The notes: generated by a model from the letters alone, not told the origin. Shown: positions 27,825 through 36,950, numbered from the stretch's first letter. The stretch: 55,114 bases of DNA from Oscillospiraceae bacterium (GCA_009780275.1 WRAI01000014.1:1-55114), one strand, 5' to 3'. Numbers and translations are program-made.

Positions 27825-28376
27825 TTAAACCGCCATCAATTCCTTCTCTTTATCAGCTTTCAGCTCATCGATATTTTTTGTCGCTTTATCCGTCAAGTTT
27901 TGAATCTCTTTTTCGGCGTCTTTTAGGTCATCTTCGGTCATTTCACCGCTTTTTTCCTGCTTCTTGCAGTCCTCCATCGCTTCACGGCGCAAGTTCCGTA
28001 CGGCAACTTTGCCGTCTTCCGCCATTTTGCCCACTTGTTTCGTCAAGTCACGACGACGCTCCTCAGTCAGTTGCGGAAAATTCAGCCGCAATACCTTGCC
28101 ATCATTCTGTGGGTTAATACCTAAGTCGGATTGGTTAATAGTGCGCTCAATGTCTTTCAGTGCCGACACATCCCACGGCTGAATGACCAACGTGTGCGGT
28201 TCCGGCACACTTACCGACGCCATCTGCTGAATCGGCGTAGGCGTGCCGTAGTAATCGACTTGAATGCGGTCAAGTACGCTGGCATTGGCTCGTCCGGCAC
28301 GAATGGTAGCAAAGTCCTGTTTAAGAACTTCCAAAGTCTTGGCAATCTTGCCCTCAAATGCTGCAAATTGGCTCAT
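27825..28376 (-). CDS. frr: Ribosome recycling factor
   Basis: Frr splits post-termination ribosomes together with EF-G. The 183-residue product shows R-A-G-R-A-N-A-S-V-L-D (about 27-37), Y-Y-G-T-P-T-P-I-Q-Q, the D-L-G-I-N-P-Q-N-D-G motif near 88, and P-Q-L-T-E-E-R-R-R-D-L. Length is normal. It lies 34 bp after pyrH, as in most bacteria. Confidence 0.97.
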   Translation of the reverse strand: MSQFAAFEGKIAKTLEVLKQDFATIRAGRANASVLDRIQVDYYGTPTPIQQMASVSVPEPHTLVIQPWDVSALKDIERTINQSDLGINPQNDGKVLRLNFPQLTEERRRDLTKQVGKMAEDGKVAVRNLRREAMEDCKKQEKSGEMTEDDLKDAEKEIQNLTDKATKNIDELKADKEKELMAV

Positions 28377-28410
28377 AGTTTTGCTCCTTTATTTTGTATT
28401 TATCAGCCGC

Positions 28411-29127
28411 TTACTCGGCAGCTCTGACTATCGTCCCTATTTTTTCGCCGTTAACAGCGCGATATATGTTTTGGGGATCCTGTAACGCGAAAACCAAAAT
28501 CGGTAACGCGTTATCTCGCGACATGGCAGTCGCCGTAGCATCCATCACGCGCAAATCATCACGCAAGATAGTGTCATAATCAAGACTGTCGTACTTCTTA
28601 GCAGCAGGGTCAACGGCAGGATCAGCGTCGTATACGCCGTCGATATTCTTGGCAAGCAGTACAATCTCCGCCTTAACCTCCACCGCACGCAGCACAACGG
28701 CAGTATCGGTTGACACATACGGAATACCAAGTCCGCCAGCAAAAATCACCACACGCCCTTTTTCCAAGTGTCGCATTGCCCGCGCCCGATAATACGGCTC
28801 GGCAACAGCGCGCATTTCAATGGCCGTCATCACGCGCACATCAACGCCCTGCGTTTCGAGGTTTTCTGCCAACGCCAAAGCATTGATGGTTGTCGCAAGC
28901 ATGCCCATCTGATCAGCGCGAACACGATCATTCATTACCTTGCCTTCCACCATACCGCGCCAAATGTTGCCGCCACCGACAACAATGCCAACTTGCACGC
29001 CGGCATCAACACAGTGCTTGATGGTTTGACAGACCCGTCCGATAAAATCGAGGTCAAAGCCGCGCTTGCCGTCACCCGCAAGCGCCTCGCCGCTGATTTT
29101 AATCATCACTCGGTTATATTTTGGCAT
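28411..29127 (-). CDS. pyrH: Uridylate kinase
   Basis: PyrH phosphorylates UMP to UDP. From the ATG at 29127 (AAAGGA upstream) it has 238 residues: K-I-S-G-E-A-L-A-G at the N-terminus, [10 protein letters not shown] near 55, [13 protein letters not shown] near 73, and [15 protein letters not shown] near 130. The upstream in-frame start at 29157 extends into non-conserved sequence. It is separated from tsf by an inserted GNAT gene and a terminator. Confidence 0.96.
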   Translation of the reverse strand: MPKYNRVMIKISGEALAGDGKRGFDLDFIGRVCQTIKHCVDAGVQVGIVVGGGNIWRGMVEGKVMNDRVRADQMGMLATTINALALAENLETQGVDVRVMTAIEMRAVAEPYYRARAMRHLEKGRVVIFAGGLGIPYVSTDTAVVLRAVEVKAEIVLLAKNIDGVYDADPAVDPAAKKYDSLDYDTILRDDLRVMDATATAMSRDNALPILVFALQDPQNIYRAVNGEKIGTIVRAAE

Positions 29128-29202
29128 AAATAGAATCCTTTCTGCTGTTCTAAACATAGAGTAGCAATTAATGCTTAAAGAAACTTGACTTTTATCAAAA
29201 AG

Positions 29203-29655
29203 CTATTCCAGCTTAAATGACGCAGACATAAAGGCAATAGACTCAACTAATTTGAATCCATTTTTTTCATAGAACTTCACAGATGGATAGCCCTTTTCTG
29301 TGTTCAATACCATTCCGTATACGCCTTCTTTATGCAGCGCACTCTTTACAAATGCCAGCAACTTACTCCCTAGACCCTCCCCTTGATATTGGGGATGAAC
29401 ACTGAATTCATCAATAAATAGCTCCTTGAAATCCAAGTAAGTCATTATCCGCCCTATACACATAGCAACAATAGTGCCGCCATCTCCTATAACATACCCA
29501 CGCGACATTCTCGATTCCATCATTTCAGTGATTCGAGTGTACGCGTTCTCAAAACTCCAGCTCTCATTCCAAGGTTCTTCCTTAAACGCCGCGACTAATG
29601 TTTTTGCACAATCTGAAAAATCATCCTCTGTAATCATCCTAATATCTAAGCTCAT
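29203..29655 (-). CDS. GNAT family N-acetyltransferase inside the tsf-pyrH interval
   Basis: The 150-residue product has the GNAT core: E-F-S-V-H-P-Q-Y-Q-G-E-G-L-G-S-K-L-L (the acetyl-CoA loop Q-x-x-G-x-G) near residues 85-102, and V-K-F-Y-E-K-N-G-F-K-L near 125. Substrate unknown. It is not normally part of the rpsB-tsf-pyrH-frr cluster. A hairpin terminator lies between it and tsf, so it is probably expressed apart from tsf and may be a later insertion. Confidence 0.82.
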   Translation of the reverse strand: MSLDIRMITEDDFSDCAKTLVAAFKEEPWNESWSFENAYTRITEMMESRMSRGYVIGDGGTIVAMCIGRIMTYLDFKELFIDEFSVHPQYQGEGLGSKLLAFVKSALHKEGVYGMVLNTEKGYPSVKFYEKNGFKLVESIAFMSASFKLE

Positions 29656-29707
29656 TTAACATCTCCGCTTTTACTACACACAAGCATAGCTTATGCCACT
29701 CTACCAA

Positions 29708-29739
29708 AATGCGGAATTCCGAACCCCGAATTCCGCATT
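29708..29739 (-). terminator. tsf terminator
   Basis: A perfect 12-bp stem (29708-29719 with 29728-29739) around an 8-nt loop, followed by TTTTGG on the minus strand. It begins 13 bp after the tsf stop. Confidence 0.75.
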
Positions 29740-29751
29740 ATAATATTTTAA

Positions 29752-30678
29752 CTATTGTACCATTTTGCTAACTTCGTCAGCGAAATTATCTTCTTTTTTC
29801 TCCAAGCCTTCGCCTTTTTCATAACGCACGAAACTGTTTAGCACAATTTCGCCGCCCAATGTTTTTGCTGTTTCGTCGATATACTGTTGCACAGTAATCT
29901 TGTCGCCTTTGACGTACAGCTGATTAAGCAGGCAAACTTCTGAGAAATACTTTTGAATGCGCCCCTCAACAATCTTCTCAGCAACGTGTTGCGGCTTTCC
30001 CTCTTCAACAATCTGAGTCATTATGATGTTCTTTTCGTTTTCAACAACGGCAGGGTCGGCATCTTGCGAACGCAGCCACAACGGGTTCATCGCCGCCGTT
30101 TGCATAGCAACATTGCGCCCCAGTTCAACCACTGCGTCATTGCCTTTGAGGTTATCACTGACCGACAGATTAATCAACACACCAATGCGTCCACCCATAT
30201 GGTTATAAGCAACATTCACGCCGTTACCACAATTGCAGACAAAACGCCGAATCTTCAAATTCTCACCGATGACTTGCACATTTTCGCTCAACATTTCAGC
30301 CACCGTCATACCGCTGTCCGGATACGGCAATGCTTCCAATGCCGCTAAGTCCTTGGGGCACTCTTTGGCAATCACATCGGCAACCGCATTGACAAACTCA
30401 ACAAATTTATCGGCCTTGGCCGCAAAATCGGTCTCACTGTTGATTTCAACAATTGCACCGTTACCGCAACTACAATCATTGCAAACAGTCGCACACACCA
30501 TGCCCTCAGCAGCAATGCGCCCGGCCTTTTTCGCCGCAGCAGCCAACCCTTTTTCACGTAGAAACAGTGTCGCTTTTTCTATATCGCCGCCAGTTTCTTG
30601 CAATGCATTCTTGCAATCCATCATGCCCGCGCCCGTAGCTTCGCGCAGGATTTTTACATCATTGGCTGTAAAACTCAT
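29752..30678 (-). CDS. tsf: Translation elongation factor Ts
   Basis: EF-Ts is the guanine-nucleotide exchange factor for EF-Tu. The 308-residue product starts with the UBA-like domain (L-R-E-A-T-G-A-G-M-M-D-C-K-N-A-L near 9-24). It has F-L-R-E-K-G-L-A-A-A-A-K-K and the E-I-N-S-E-T-D-F-A motif near 80-88. The stretch around residues 62-72 is unusually Cys-rich (C-A-T-V-C-N-D-C-S-C), with another C-N-C-G-N-G later. The start shares two bases with the rpsB stop (TAATG). Confidence 0.97.
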   Translation of the reverse strand: MSFTANDVKILREATGAGMMDCKNALQETGGDIEKATLFLREKGLAAAAKKAGRIAAEGMVCATVCNDCSCGNGAIVEINSETDFAAKADKFVEFVNAVADVIAKECPKDLAALEALPYPDSGMTVAEMLSENVQVIGENLKIRRFVCNCGNGVNVAYNHMGGRIGVLINLSVSDNLKGNDAVVELGRNVAMQTAAMNPLWLRSQDADPAVVENEKNIIMTQIVEEGKPQHVAEKIVEGRIQKYFSEVCLLNQLYVKGDKITVQQYIDETAKTLGGEIVLNSFVRYEKGEGLEKKEDNFADEVSKMVQ

Positions 30679-31481
30679 TATGCTTGTTCTCCTTTTTCTT
30701 CGACTGCCTCAGCGACTTCTTTTTTCGGTTCAACAACAACTTCCGCAACGGGCTCCACTGGTGTAGCGGCAGATGCCGAAGCTTCAGCCTCATGCTGTTC
30801 ACCTTGACGACCTTCCAACACAGCGTTTGCCATGGTGTGGCAAATTAGTTTAATAGCACGGATGGCATCATCATTGCCCGGGATGGGATAATCAATCTCA
30901 TCGGGGTCGCAGTTTGTATCAGCAATGGCAACAATGGGAATACCCAGTTTGCGCGCTTCCAACACAGCATTGCGCTCCTTGCGCGGGTCGATGATAAACA
31001 CCGCGCCCGGCATTTTGCGCATTTCTTTGACGCCGCCAAGGTATTTATCCAACCGCATAGCCTCATTGCGCAAGCGAATAACTTCCTTTTTAGTCAACAT
31101 ATCAAACGTGCCGTCTTCTTCCATACGCTTGATTTGCGCAATTCGGTCAAAACTGCGGCGCATGGTCGAGAAATTAGTCAGCATACCGCCCAACCAACGA
31201 GCGTTGACATACAAGATATTGGCGCGCTCTGCCTCTTCTTTAATGGCGTCGGCAGCTTGTTTTTTTGTGCCAACCATCAATAACGTCTGGCCATTTGCCG
31301 AGATGTCACGCACAAAATTATACGCTTCTTCCAACTTCTTAACAGTCTTTGCTAAGTCAATGATGTGGATGCCGTTGCGTTCGGCATAAATAAACTTCGC
31401 CATTTTTGGATTCCAACGGCGGGTTTGATGTCCAAAATGGACACCGCATTCAAGCAATTGTTTCATTGATACGACAGGCAT
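30678..31481 (-). CDS. rpsB: 30S ribosomal protein S2
   Basis: S2 binds the 30S head and helps dock S1. The 267-residue product has the N-terminal [19 protein letters not shown] and the signature [12 protein letters not shown] near 175. An acidic, Ala/Glu/Val-rich tail of about 40 residues (from about 228) follows the conserved part. SD AGGAGGATCC precedes the ATG. The 215-bp stretch to tRNA-Trp upstream holds no gene. Confidence 0.98.
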   Translation of the reverse strand: MPVVSMKQLLECGVHFGHQTRRWNPKMAKFIYAERNGIHIIDLAKTVKKLEEAYNFVRDISANGQTLLMVGTKKQAADAIKEEAERANILYVNARWLGGMLTNFSTMRRSFDRIAQIKRMEEDGTFDMLTKKEVIRLRNEAMRLDKYLGGVKEMRKMPGAVFIIDPRKERNAVLEARKLGIPIVAIADTNCDPDEIDYPIPGNDDAIRAIKLICHTMANAVLEGRQGEQHEAEASASAATPVEPVAEVVVEPKKEVAEAVEEKGEQA

Positions 31482-31696
31482 TTGAGGATCCTCCTAAAAT
31501 ATTGTTGTTCCCTCCCCGTTGCAAGCGTACAAGACGCACAATATTACGAACGGGTGCGGATTTTTGCGGCGTGTCACGCCTCGTGTACGGCGACTTGACA
31601 ACAAAATTTCGGTCTTCCAACTTCGCTGCTGTTGGCAACTATGCGAAAGTTTACAGACGCTCCAATTTTGTCGGTCGCCTACTCGGCAGTTCGCCA

Positions 31697-31770
31697 TGGC
31701 AGGGGTACCAGGACTTGAACCCGGAAGAACGGTTTTGGAGACCGGCATGTTACCATTACATCATACCCCT
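31697..31770 (-). tRNA. tRNA-Trp (CCA anticodon)
   Basis: The acceptor stem AGGGGTA/TACCCCT is perfect and the discriminator is G with an encoded CCA end. The anticodon loop CTCCAAA gives anticodon CCA. The T-loop is TTCAAGT. One mismatch (C-T) closes the anticodon stem. It lies upstream of rpsB on the same strand. Confidence 0.95.
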
Positions 31771-31818
31771 ATATCGAGTGTAGGAACAGGATTTTCCGTC
31801 TCTACACGCACGACAGTT

Positions 31819-31847
31819 ATTATGCCACAATATGGTGCACTTGTCAA
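31819..31847 (-). promoter_or_regulatory. Promoter for tRNA-Trp (and possibly rpsB-tsf)
   Basis: On the minus strand TTGACA (31842-31847), 17-bp spacer, CATAAT (31819-31824), about 50 bp upstream of the tRNA 5' end. No terminator is obvious between the tRNA and rpsB, so read-through is possible. Confidence 0.7.
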
Positions 31848-31859
31848 TACCTGTAGCAA

Positions 31860-32477
31860 TTATTTATAAATTAATGTGTTTTTAATAAATGGAAAAAGGT
31901 AATAAAACCGCTTGACTTTGCAGTCGGCAAACCCTGCAAACTTTGTCCATGTGTGCTCTGACAAGAAGTTCAAGCACAACGGCGACTGGCCGCCCTCAGC
32001 GGCAATTCTCTCTTTTTGCAGACGTAGTGGCAACCGAAACTTTCCAGAATGCGGCTCAATCAACGTAGAAATTGACGGCACGACCGACAACTGATGCTTG
32101 CCTACTCGCGCTAATTCGGCAATGGCACAGGCCAAGCTCTCCATTGGCTCGATATGTTCCAATAGCCCAATAGTAATCACAACATCAAAAAAATTATCCT
32201 CAAATGGCAATGACGCCACATCAGCCTGCACAACCGTCACATTGTCCTGCTCTATAGGCTTTGTCTTGATGTCAACACCCCAGCAGGCGTATTTTTCACC
32301 GTCGGCGAGAAATTGTAACGCATCCCGTCCATTGGAACAGCCAACTTCCAGAATTTTCAGCCTACCATCTGCTGACAAATCAAGCACATCCATCATTTTG
32401 CCAAACCGGCGGCGCTTAAAACGCTGTGCCAACTTATTTTTCCAAAGCTTATAGCCTTTCAAGTGTCCGACAATCAT
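31860..32477 (-). CDS. Class I SAM-dependent methyltransferase
   Basis: From the ATG at 32477 (AGGGGAAAAG upstream) the product has 205 residues. Motif I is I-L-E-V-G-C-S-N-G-R-D-A near residue 41, the beta-2 acidic residue is in G-V-D-I-K-T-K, then V-V-Q-A-D-V-A-S-L-P-F and V-I-T-I-G-L-L-E-H-I-E-P (motifs II/III). Substrate unknown. The start overlaps the end of rsmA by 29 bp, so the two are probably co-expressed. The longer frame to 32654 is an out-of-frame reading through rsmA. Confidence 0.78.
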   Translation of the reverse strand: MIVGHLKGYKLWKNKLAQRFKRRRFGKMMDVLDLSADGRLKILEVGCSNGRDALQFLADGEKYACWGVDIKTKPIEQDNVTVVQADVASLPFEDNFFDVVITIGLLEHIEPMESLACAIAELARVGKHQLSVVPSISTLIEPHSGKFRLPLRLQKERIAAEGGQSPLCLNFLSEHTWTKFAGFADCKVKRFYYLFPFIKNTLIYK

Positions 32478-33300
32478 CCGCTTTTCCCCTACCGTCAAAA
32501 TGTGCCGCCAAACGCTTCCAGTCATCGCATTGCAGCGTTTCAGCACGAACACTGCCGTCAATACCGGCAGCTTGCAACGCTTCCATGACAACCTCACGCG
32601 GCCATCGCGCTGACAAGTTATTCTGCAACATCTTGCGCCGAGACGCATAGCCAACTTTGACCAACGTCAAACACACCGCCGATGGCTGCACCTCTCGTTG
32701 TGTCAGTCGCACCACTGCCGAGTCGACATTTGGTGACGGCATGAAACAATGCCGCCCGACATCAAAAAGTGGCTCAACTTCAGTTTGTAATTGCACAAGC
32801 ATCGACAATGCCGTCAACGCCGCATCGCCGGGCTTGGCAATCAGCCGCGCCACAACCTCTTTCTGTACCATGATAACAATTCGCTCAAAGCAATTGGAAG
32901 CTAGCAACACCGAAATGGCTTGTGCCGTAATATAATACGGCAGATTGGCAATCGCAACACACCGCTTATTCGGCAAATTTTCACGGCAAATTTTAGGCAA
33001 GTCGGCTTTCAACATGTCAACATGGATAACGGTCGCACTTTTTGCCACTTCATGCAAAACAGGCAGCAGCCGTTCATCCAATTCAAGCGCTGTCACCGCA
33101 GCTGCCTTTTCTGTCAATCGAACCGTCAACGCACCGGCACCCGGCCCGATTTCCAATACACCAGTCTCGCCATCAAGATTCAACGCCGCCACACAGGCAT
33201 CAGCAATCCATGGGTCAATTAAAAAATTTTGCCCCAGTGACTTTCGAAATGTGAAATCATGCTTAGCAAGCAATGCCTTTAACACCTGCGCCTCTGTCAT
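32449..33300 (-). CDS. rsmA: 16S rRNA (adenine(1518)-N6/adenine(1519)-N6)-dimethyltransferase
   Basis: RsmA (KsgA) dimethylates A1518 and A1519 of 16S rRNA. The 283-residue product has L-G-Q-N-F-L-I-D near residue 23, motif I L-E-I-G-P-G-A-G-A-L-T near 50, the catalytic N-L-P-Y-Y-I-T motif near 119, and P-S-P-N-V-D-S-A-V-V-R-L. It overlaps the YabE-like gene by 4 bp. In Bacillus rnmV lies between yabE and ksgA; here it is missing. Confidence 0.96.
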   Translation of the reverse strand: MTEAQVLKALLAKHDFTFRKSLGQNFLIDPWIADACVAALNLDGETGVLEIGPGAGALTVRLTEKAAAVTALELDERLLPVLHEVAKSATVIHVDMLKADLPKICRENLPNKRCVAIANLPYYITAQAISVLLASNCFERIVIMVQKEVVARLIAKPGDAALTALSMLVQLQTEVEPLFDVGRHCFMPSPNVDSAVVRLTQREVQPSAVCLTLVKVGYASRRKMLQNNLSARWPREVVMEALQAAGIDGSVRAETLQCDDWKRLAAHFDGRGKADDCRTLERL

Positions 33301-34481
33301 CGCAAAACATAGACAGTCGCCCAGCGGCGGCCAAAAGCATTGACTTGCGCACGTGTCGGAAAATACACATCAATGATGTAACCGCGCACCGCGCCGCCCA
33401 CATTTTCGGCACGGGCAAAGCCATAACTCCACCGCCCGTTCGCCCCGATGACCAACAGGTTCGTGCGAAGCGGAATGACTCGCCTGTCAACAGCTGCAAC
33501 ACCAAGACGTCCCTGTGTGCCAATGGCTGTCACGCGATTGGACGGCTCACCGTCCGAGGTATACGCCGTCACCATCATATCAAATGCCTTGACATATTCA
33601 ACCACCGAGCCGTCACTCAACACCAACGTGCCGCCCGTCTCACAGATAATGCCTGAGCCTTGGCGATGCCGCGACTCAAAGCGCGGCCCCCACCCCTGGC
33701 GCGTATTCACTACGCCGCCCGATACGACTGTAATAAACGGCTGCGCCGCAGCCGAAGGTGCAGGCAAGCTGGGTACGCGAGTGCCGTACTCTACAATCCG
33801 CTCTTGCGGCTCTGCCACGACCTCTTCGCCCGAGCGCTCACGCGAAATTTCAATCCCGTCACGCAAATTCACTGTATAGGTGATGCGTTTTTCGCCTTCA
33901 CTGCCCTCTTGGCGGACATTTTCACGCCCTCTATACAAGCTGTTGGTGGCAACGCGTCGTGTTTCAAACGGCAGGGTTTCACTAAACTCTTTTGTCATTG
34001 TGCCCACGCGCACGACTGAAATCGTCATACCCGGACGCGTCGTCACACCGGATGTCGGCTCAACCAAATCATCAATGCCGTACTCAATACCAAGCCGCGT
34101 CAACACCGCGCCGACCGTTTCACCGTTGGCACGCGCGGTGGCAACATTGTTGCCCACTTTGACCGTAACGGTATACGAACGATCAATGGTCACACTCGAC
34201 ACGCCACCGCTAAAACGAGTTTGCGGCAAGTGTGCGGGACTCAACCCTGAAATCTGAATGCCGGAGCGCGCAAACGCAGTTTGTACATCCGTTTCATATG
34301 TTTCTAACATAACAACTTGACCGTCGAAGTGTACGATCAATAAATTCCGTGCCATGGCAAAGTGTGACATGATTAACACAGTCGCCGAAAGAAGCAACAG
34401 TGCCGAAAAGACACGGTTGCGCAACAACTGATTCACGCCGCCAAATGTGCGGGCGCAAACATCGCTTAGCGTTCGGCGCAT
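33297..34481 (-). CDS. YabE-like cell-wall protein (DUF348, G5, 3D domains)
   Basis: This 394-residue protein has an N-terminal membrane anchor (about 22-42), DUF348 repeats (about 45-160), a G5 domain (about 165-240, with E-E-V-V-A-E-P-Q-E-R-I-V-E-Y-G-T) and a C-terminal 3D domain (about 300-394). It resembles YabE/Rpf-like wall remodelling proteins. In the 3D domain the first and third acidic residues are present (Asp332, Asp371). The usual A-E-D-T-G is A-E-N-V-G here, with Asn360 replacing the second Asp. It has its own promoter at 34540-34568. Confidence 0.85.
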   Translation of the reverse strand: MRRTLSDVCARTFGGVNQLLRNRVFSALLLLSATVLIMSHFAMARNLLIVHFDGQVVMLETYETDVQTAFARSGIQISGLSPAHLPQTRFSGGVSSVTIDRSYTVTVKVGNNVATARANGETVGAVLTRLGIEYGIDDLVEPTSGVTTRPGMTISVVRVGTMTKEFSETLPFETRRVATNSLYRGRENVRQEGSEGEKRITYTVNLRDGIEISRERSGEEVVAEPQERIVEYGTRVPSLPAPSAAAQPFITVVSGGVVNTRQGWGPRFESRHRQGSGIICETGGTLVLSDGSVVEYVKAFDMMVTAYTSDGEPSNRVTAIGTQGRLGVAAVDRRVIPLRTNLLVIGANGRWSYGFARAENVGGAVRGYIIDVYFPTRAQVNAFGRRWATVYVLR

Positions 34482-34539
34482 TCTTTCACCTCAACTTCTA
34501 GTGCAAAAATGATAAGTATACCACTAGATATATGTGTTT

Positions 34540-34568
34540 AGTATACATAATTTTGCCGTTTTTGTCAA
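34540..34568 (-). promoter_or_regulatory. Sigma-A promoter for the YabE-like gene
   Basis: On the minus strand TTGACA (34563-34568), 17-bp spacer, TATACT (34540-34545). A second TATACT lies at 34515-34520. Confidence 0.75.
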
Positions 34569-34584
34569 GTTTAGGGTGGCAAAA

Positions 34585-34694
34585 CACAAAAAAAGAGGCG
34601 GTTTCTTTACGCCTCTTTACGCATATTGTTACTGCCCATCATCATCTTGACCGCTGCCGTTTTGTCCGCCATCGTCTTCATTTGACTCATCAAT
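34585..34694 (-). ncRNA. Candidate small RNA or small-protein transcript
   Basis: On the minus strand TTGACA (34725-34730), 18-bp spacer and TATAAT (34701-34706) predict a start near 34694. A strong terminator, GTAAAGAGGCG ... CGCCTCTTT followed by seven Ts, lies at about 34585-34620, giving a transcript of about 110 nt. It contains an ATG frame of 27 codons (34690-34607) with no SD. The transcript is either a small RNA or a leaderless mRNA. It lies between spoIVA and the YabE-like gene. Confidence 0.5.
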
Positions 34695-34825
34695 TCAGGA
34701 ATTATATACTAATTGTATTCAACATGTCAATTAATATCGCCGCGCTTTCTCGCCATTTTCTCAAAGCAAAAAGAGGCGATCGCCCTATCAATTACTCCAT
34801 CTTGACCTTCTTATCAAAGAGTGTG

Positions 34826-34854
34826 GCATAAGCCCTCCTCACACTTCATACACT
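34826..34854 (+). promoter_or_regulatory. Sigma-E-type promoter of spoIVA
   Basis: GCATAAG (34826-34832), 14-bp spacer, CATACACT (34847-34854). This fits the mother-cell sigma-E consensus (KMATATT-N14-CATACANT) well, and spoIVA of Bacillus is known to be sigma-E dependent. Confidence 0.75.
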
Positions 34855-34891
34855 ACCAGTGAAATAGACAAACAACAAGGGGGAATTCACT

Positions 34892-36226
34892 GTGGACGCC
34901 ACTCGTATCTATGAGGACATCGCACTTCGCACCGAGGGTGATATTTATATCGGTGTCGTTGGCCCGGTGCGTACCGGAAAATCGACGTTTATCAAGAATT
35001 TTATGGAAACACTGGTCATACCAAACATCGACAACGCCGCCCGCCGCGACCGCGCGCGCGACGAACTGCCGCAATCGGGCTCAGGTCGCACCATTATGAC
35101 AGCTGAGCCAAAATTTGTACCGGAAGATGCCATCGAAGTCGGCATCGGCGGCGGCGCTGTGTTTCAAGTCAGACTGGTCGATTGCGTGGGATATATGGTG
35201 CCGGGTGCAGTTGGCCAAATTGAGGACGGCCAGCCGCGTATGGTGACAACTCCATGGCAAGCTCAACCCATGCCTATGGCTAAGGCTGCCGAGATGGGCA
35301 CACGCAAAGTTATCGATGACCATTCTACCATCGGCATGGTCATCACCACAGATGGTACCATCGGCGACATCAGCCGCGAGGACTACATTGAGGCCGAAAC
35401 TCGTGTTATCACTGAGCTAAAAGCACTCGGCAAGCCCTTTTTGGTACTGATCAACTCGGCGTATCCTGATGCGCCGTTGGCGTTGGCCGTCACCGAAGAG
35501 CTCCGCGCCGCACATGGCGTAACCTGTCTTCCTGTCAACGTCACTCGCCTATCTGAAAATGAAATCGCCGAAATTATCAAGGGCGTACTATTTGAGTTCC
35601 CGCTTAGTGAGCTAGGCTTGTTTCTGCCATCGTGGGTTGAGGCGCTTGACAATACCCATCCCATCAAGACAACAGTATTTGCTGCTATGCTCGAAGCCGC
35701 CGAGTCACTCGTCAAAATCCGCGATGTGCAACCATCGCTTAACAGCATGAAAACCTGTCCCAACATCAGTGGAGTCAGCCTAAATACCATTCATCTCGGC
35801 ACAGGCATAGCACTGGCAAACATCGAGCTGCCGCGCGAACTATTCTATGCCACACTGGGTGAACAGTCGGGCTTTGACATCAATGACGATGGCGACCTAA
35901 TGGCATTGCTGTCTGGGTTGTCAAAAATCAAAAACGAGTATGCCAAAATTGCACCTGCGCTTGAAGATGTCGAAAATTTCGGCTACGGTATCGTTATGCC
36001 ATCTACGGAGGAACTGTCACTCGAACAGCCCGAAATTGTCCGCCATGGCGCGCGATACGGCGTGCGTTTGCGGGCAAGCGCACCTAGCATACATATGATT
36101 CGCGCTGATATTGAGACCGAGGTATCACCATTCAATATGACGGCATCTTCACAACAGCGAAAATTATTCATAAATCAATTAAAATGTGATTCCATCATTG
36201 ATATAGGATATTCTTGTGTGGCTTGA
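34892..36226 (+). CDS. spoIVA: Stage IV sporulation protein A, N-terminal 412 residues plus a foreign tail
   Basis: SpoIVA is the ATPase that polymerises on the forespore surface as the base of the spore coat. It starts at GTG with AAGGGGG upstream. The Walker A motif G24-P-V-R-T-G-K30-S-T is intact, and residues 1-412 follow the family closely to I-R-A-D-I-E-T-E-V-S. At that point, inside the direct repeat at 36112-36126, similarity ends. A 32-residue unrelated tail (P-F-N-M-T-A-S-S-Q-Q ...) leads to a stop. The missing C-terminus is at 41025-41282. Joining both at the repeat gives 492 residues. As it stands the protein lacks the C-terminal region known in Bacillus to be needed for localisation. 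Confidence 0.95.
   Translation: MDATRIYEDIALRTEGDIYIGVVGPVRTGKSTFIKNFMETLVIPNIDNAARRDRARDELPQSGSGRTIMTAEPKFVPEDAIEVGIGGGAVFQVRLVDCVGYMVPGAVGQIEDGQPRMVTTPWQAQPMPMAKAAEMGTRKVIDDHSTIGMVITTDGTIGDISREDYIEAETRVITELKALGKPFLVLINSAYPDAPLALAVTEELRAAHGVTCLPVNVTRLSENEIAEIIKGVLFEFPLSELGLFLPSWVEALDNTHPIKTTVFAAMLEAAESLVKIRDVQPSLNSMKTCPNISGVSLNTIHLGTGIALANIELPRELFYATLGEQSGFDINDDGDLMALLSGLSKIKNEYAKIAPALEDVENFGYGIVMPSTEELSLEQPEIVRHGARYGVRLRASAPSIHMIRADIETEVSPFNMTASSQQRKLFINQLKCDSIIDIGYSCVA
36112..36126 (+). repeat. attL core, left end of the spoIVA element
   Basis: TGAGACCGAGGTATC, identical to 41024-41038, in the same reading frame of SpoIVA (E-T-E-V-S). Together the outer bases of both ends make a near-perfect inverted repeat for the circle junction, GTGAGACC-GA-GGTATCAC. 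Confidence 0.9.
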
Positions 36227-36244
36227 TGCTGCCACACAAGAAAG

Positions 36245-36275
36245 AGCAGGCATTTCAAATTGAAATGCCTGCTTT
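36245..36275. terminator. Terminator at the left end of the element
   Basis: A perfect 14-bp inverted repeat (36245-36258 and 36260-36273) is followed by TTT. It ends the truncated spoIVA frame and also the minus-strand cargo operon. In the excised circle it would lie behind the recombinase gene. Confidence 0.8.
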
Positions 36276-36293
36276 CCATATGCACTTTTTGCT

Positions 36294-36950
36294 CTACTGA
36301 GTGTGCATCGCTCTATATTCTCTCAACTGCTCGTGCCATTTCTCGGTGTTGCATTCTTGTGGCTCTGTCGCCTCACCCATCAACAGGTCTAGCAGATAAC
36401 GCGGTCTCTTGTTGCCAATATGCATAGACTTGATGCAAGAGACGCAATATACACAGACCTCATCACAAGACATCGCAGCCCCGCGCTCACACATTTTATT
36501 ATGCACTTCCTCTATAGACAATCTGGGATAAAAACTATCGCCGCAACAGACAGAACGTTCACCAAAGCGCACAGGCTCTACCACTTGGATGTTCATTTTT
36601 CCAAGCAAACTACGCACAGCACGGTGAACCTCAGGGCGCCCTCGTACAGGGCAAGGATCTTGGATCGAAAGGGATATTTGCTGATAGTCTGCGAAGGGAA
36701 AATAATCCATCTCGTCAATTACCTCCCACAAAGATATTGTGGATATCCCCTCATATAAAGTGTGAAATCGCTTGTCACACCCGGCACACACATTTATAAT
36801 CCGAGATCTTGCCGGGACTTTTGGGTCGTAATGGCAGCAGATAACATGTAGTGAAATGTCATCAAATTTCGTTTTTAAAAACGTAAGCAGCATATGTGCC
36901 ATCTCCGGCTTGTAAAGATTTAGCGCACACCCGGGATTGAAATATATCAT
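36294..36950 (-). CDS. CCG-domain (heterodisulfide reductase B-like) Fe-S protein
   Basis: This 218-residue protein has two cysteine-rich (CCG) domains. The first has F-N-P-G-C-A-L-N-L-Y, I-C-C-H-Y-D and V-C-A-G-C. The second has D-P-C-P-V-R, V-C-C-G-D-S-F-Y-P and C-V-Y-C-V-S-C. Such domains bind Fe-S clusters in heterodisulfide reductase HdrB and in glycolate or lactate oxidase subunits, usually beside catalytic partners. None is nearby here. It is cargo of the spoIVA element and is 56 bp downstream of the transporter on the same strand. The reaction is unknown. Confidence 0.75.
   Translation of the reverse strand: MIYFNPGCALNLYKPEMAHMLLTFLKTKFDDISLHVICCHYDPKVPARSRIINVCAGCDKRFHTLYEGISTISLWEVIDEMDYFPFADYQQISLSIQDPCPVRGRPEVHRAVRSLLGKMNIQVVEPVRFGERSVCCGDSFYPRLSIEEVHNKMCERGAAMSCDEVCVYCVSCIKSMHIGNKRPRYLLDLLMGEATEPQECNTEKWHEQLREYRAMHTQ

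Noticed and set aside
31482-31696. Ribosomal-protein S2 leader RNA between tRNA-Trp and rpsB
   Set aside because: The gap is long enough, but I could not identify a conserved structured motif by eye.
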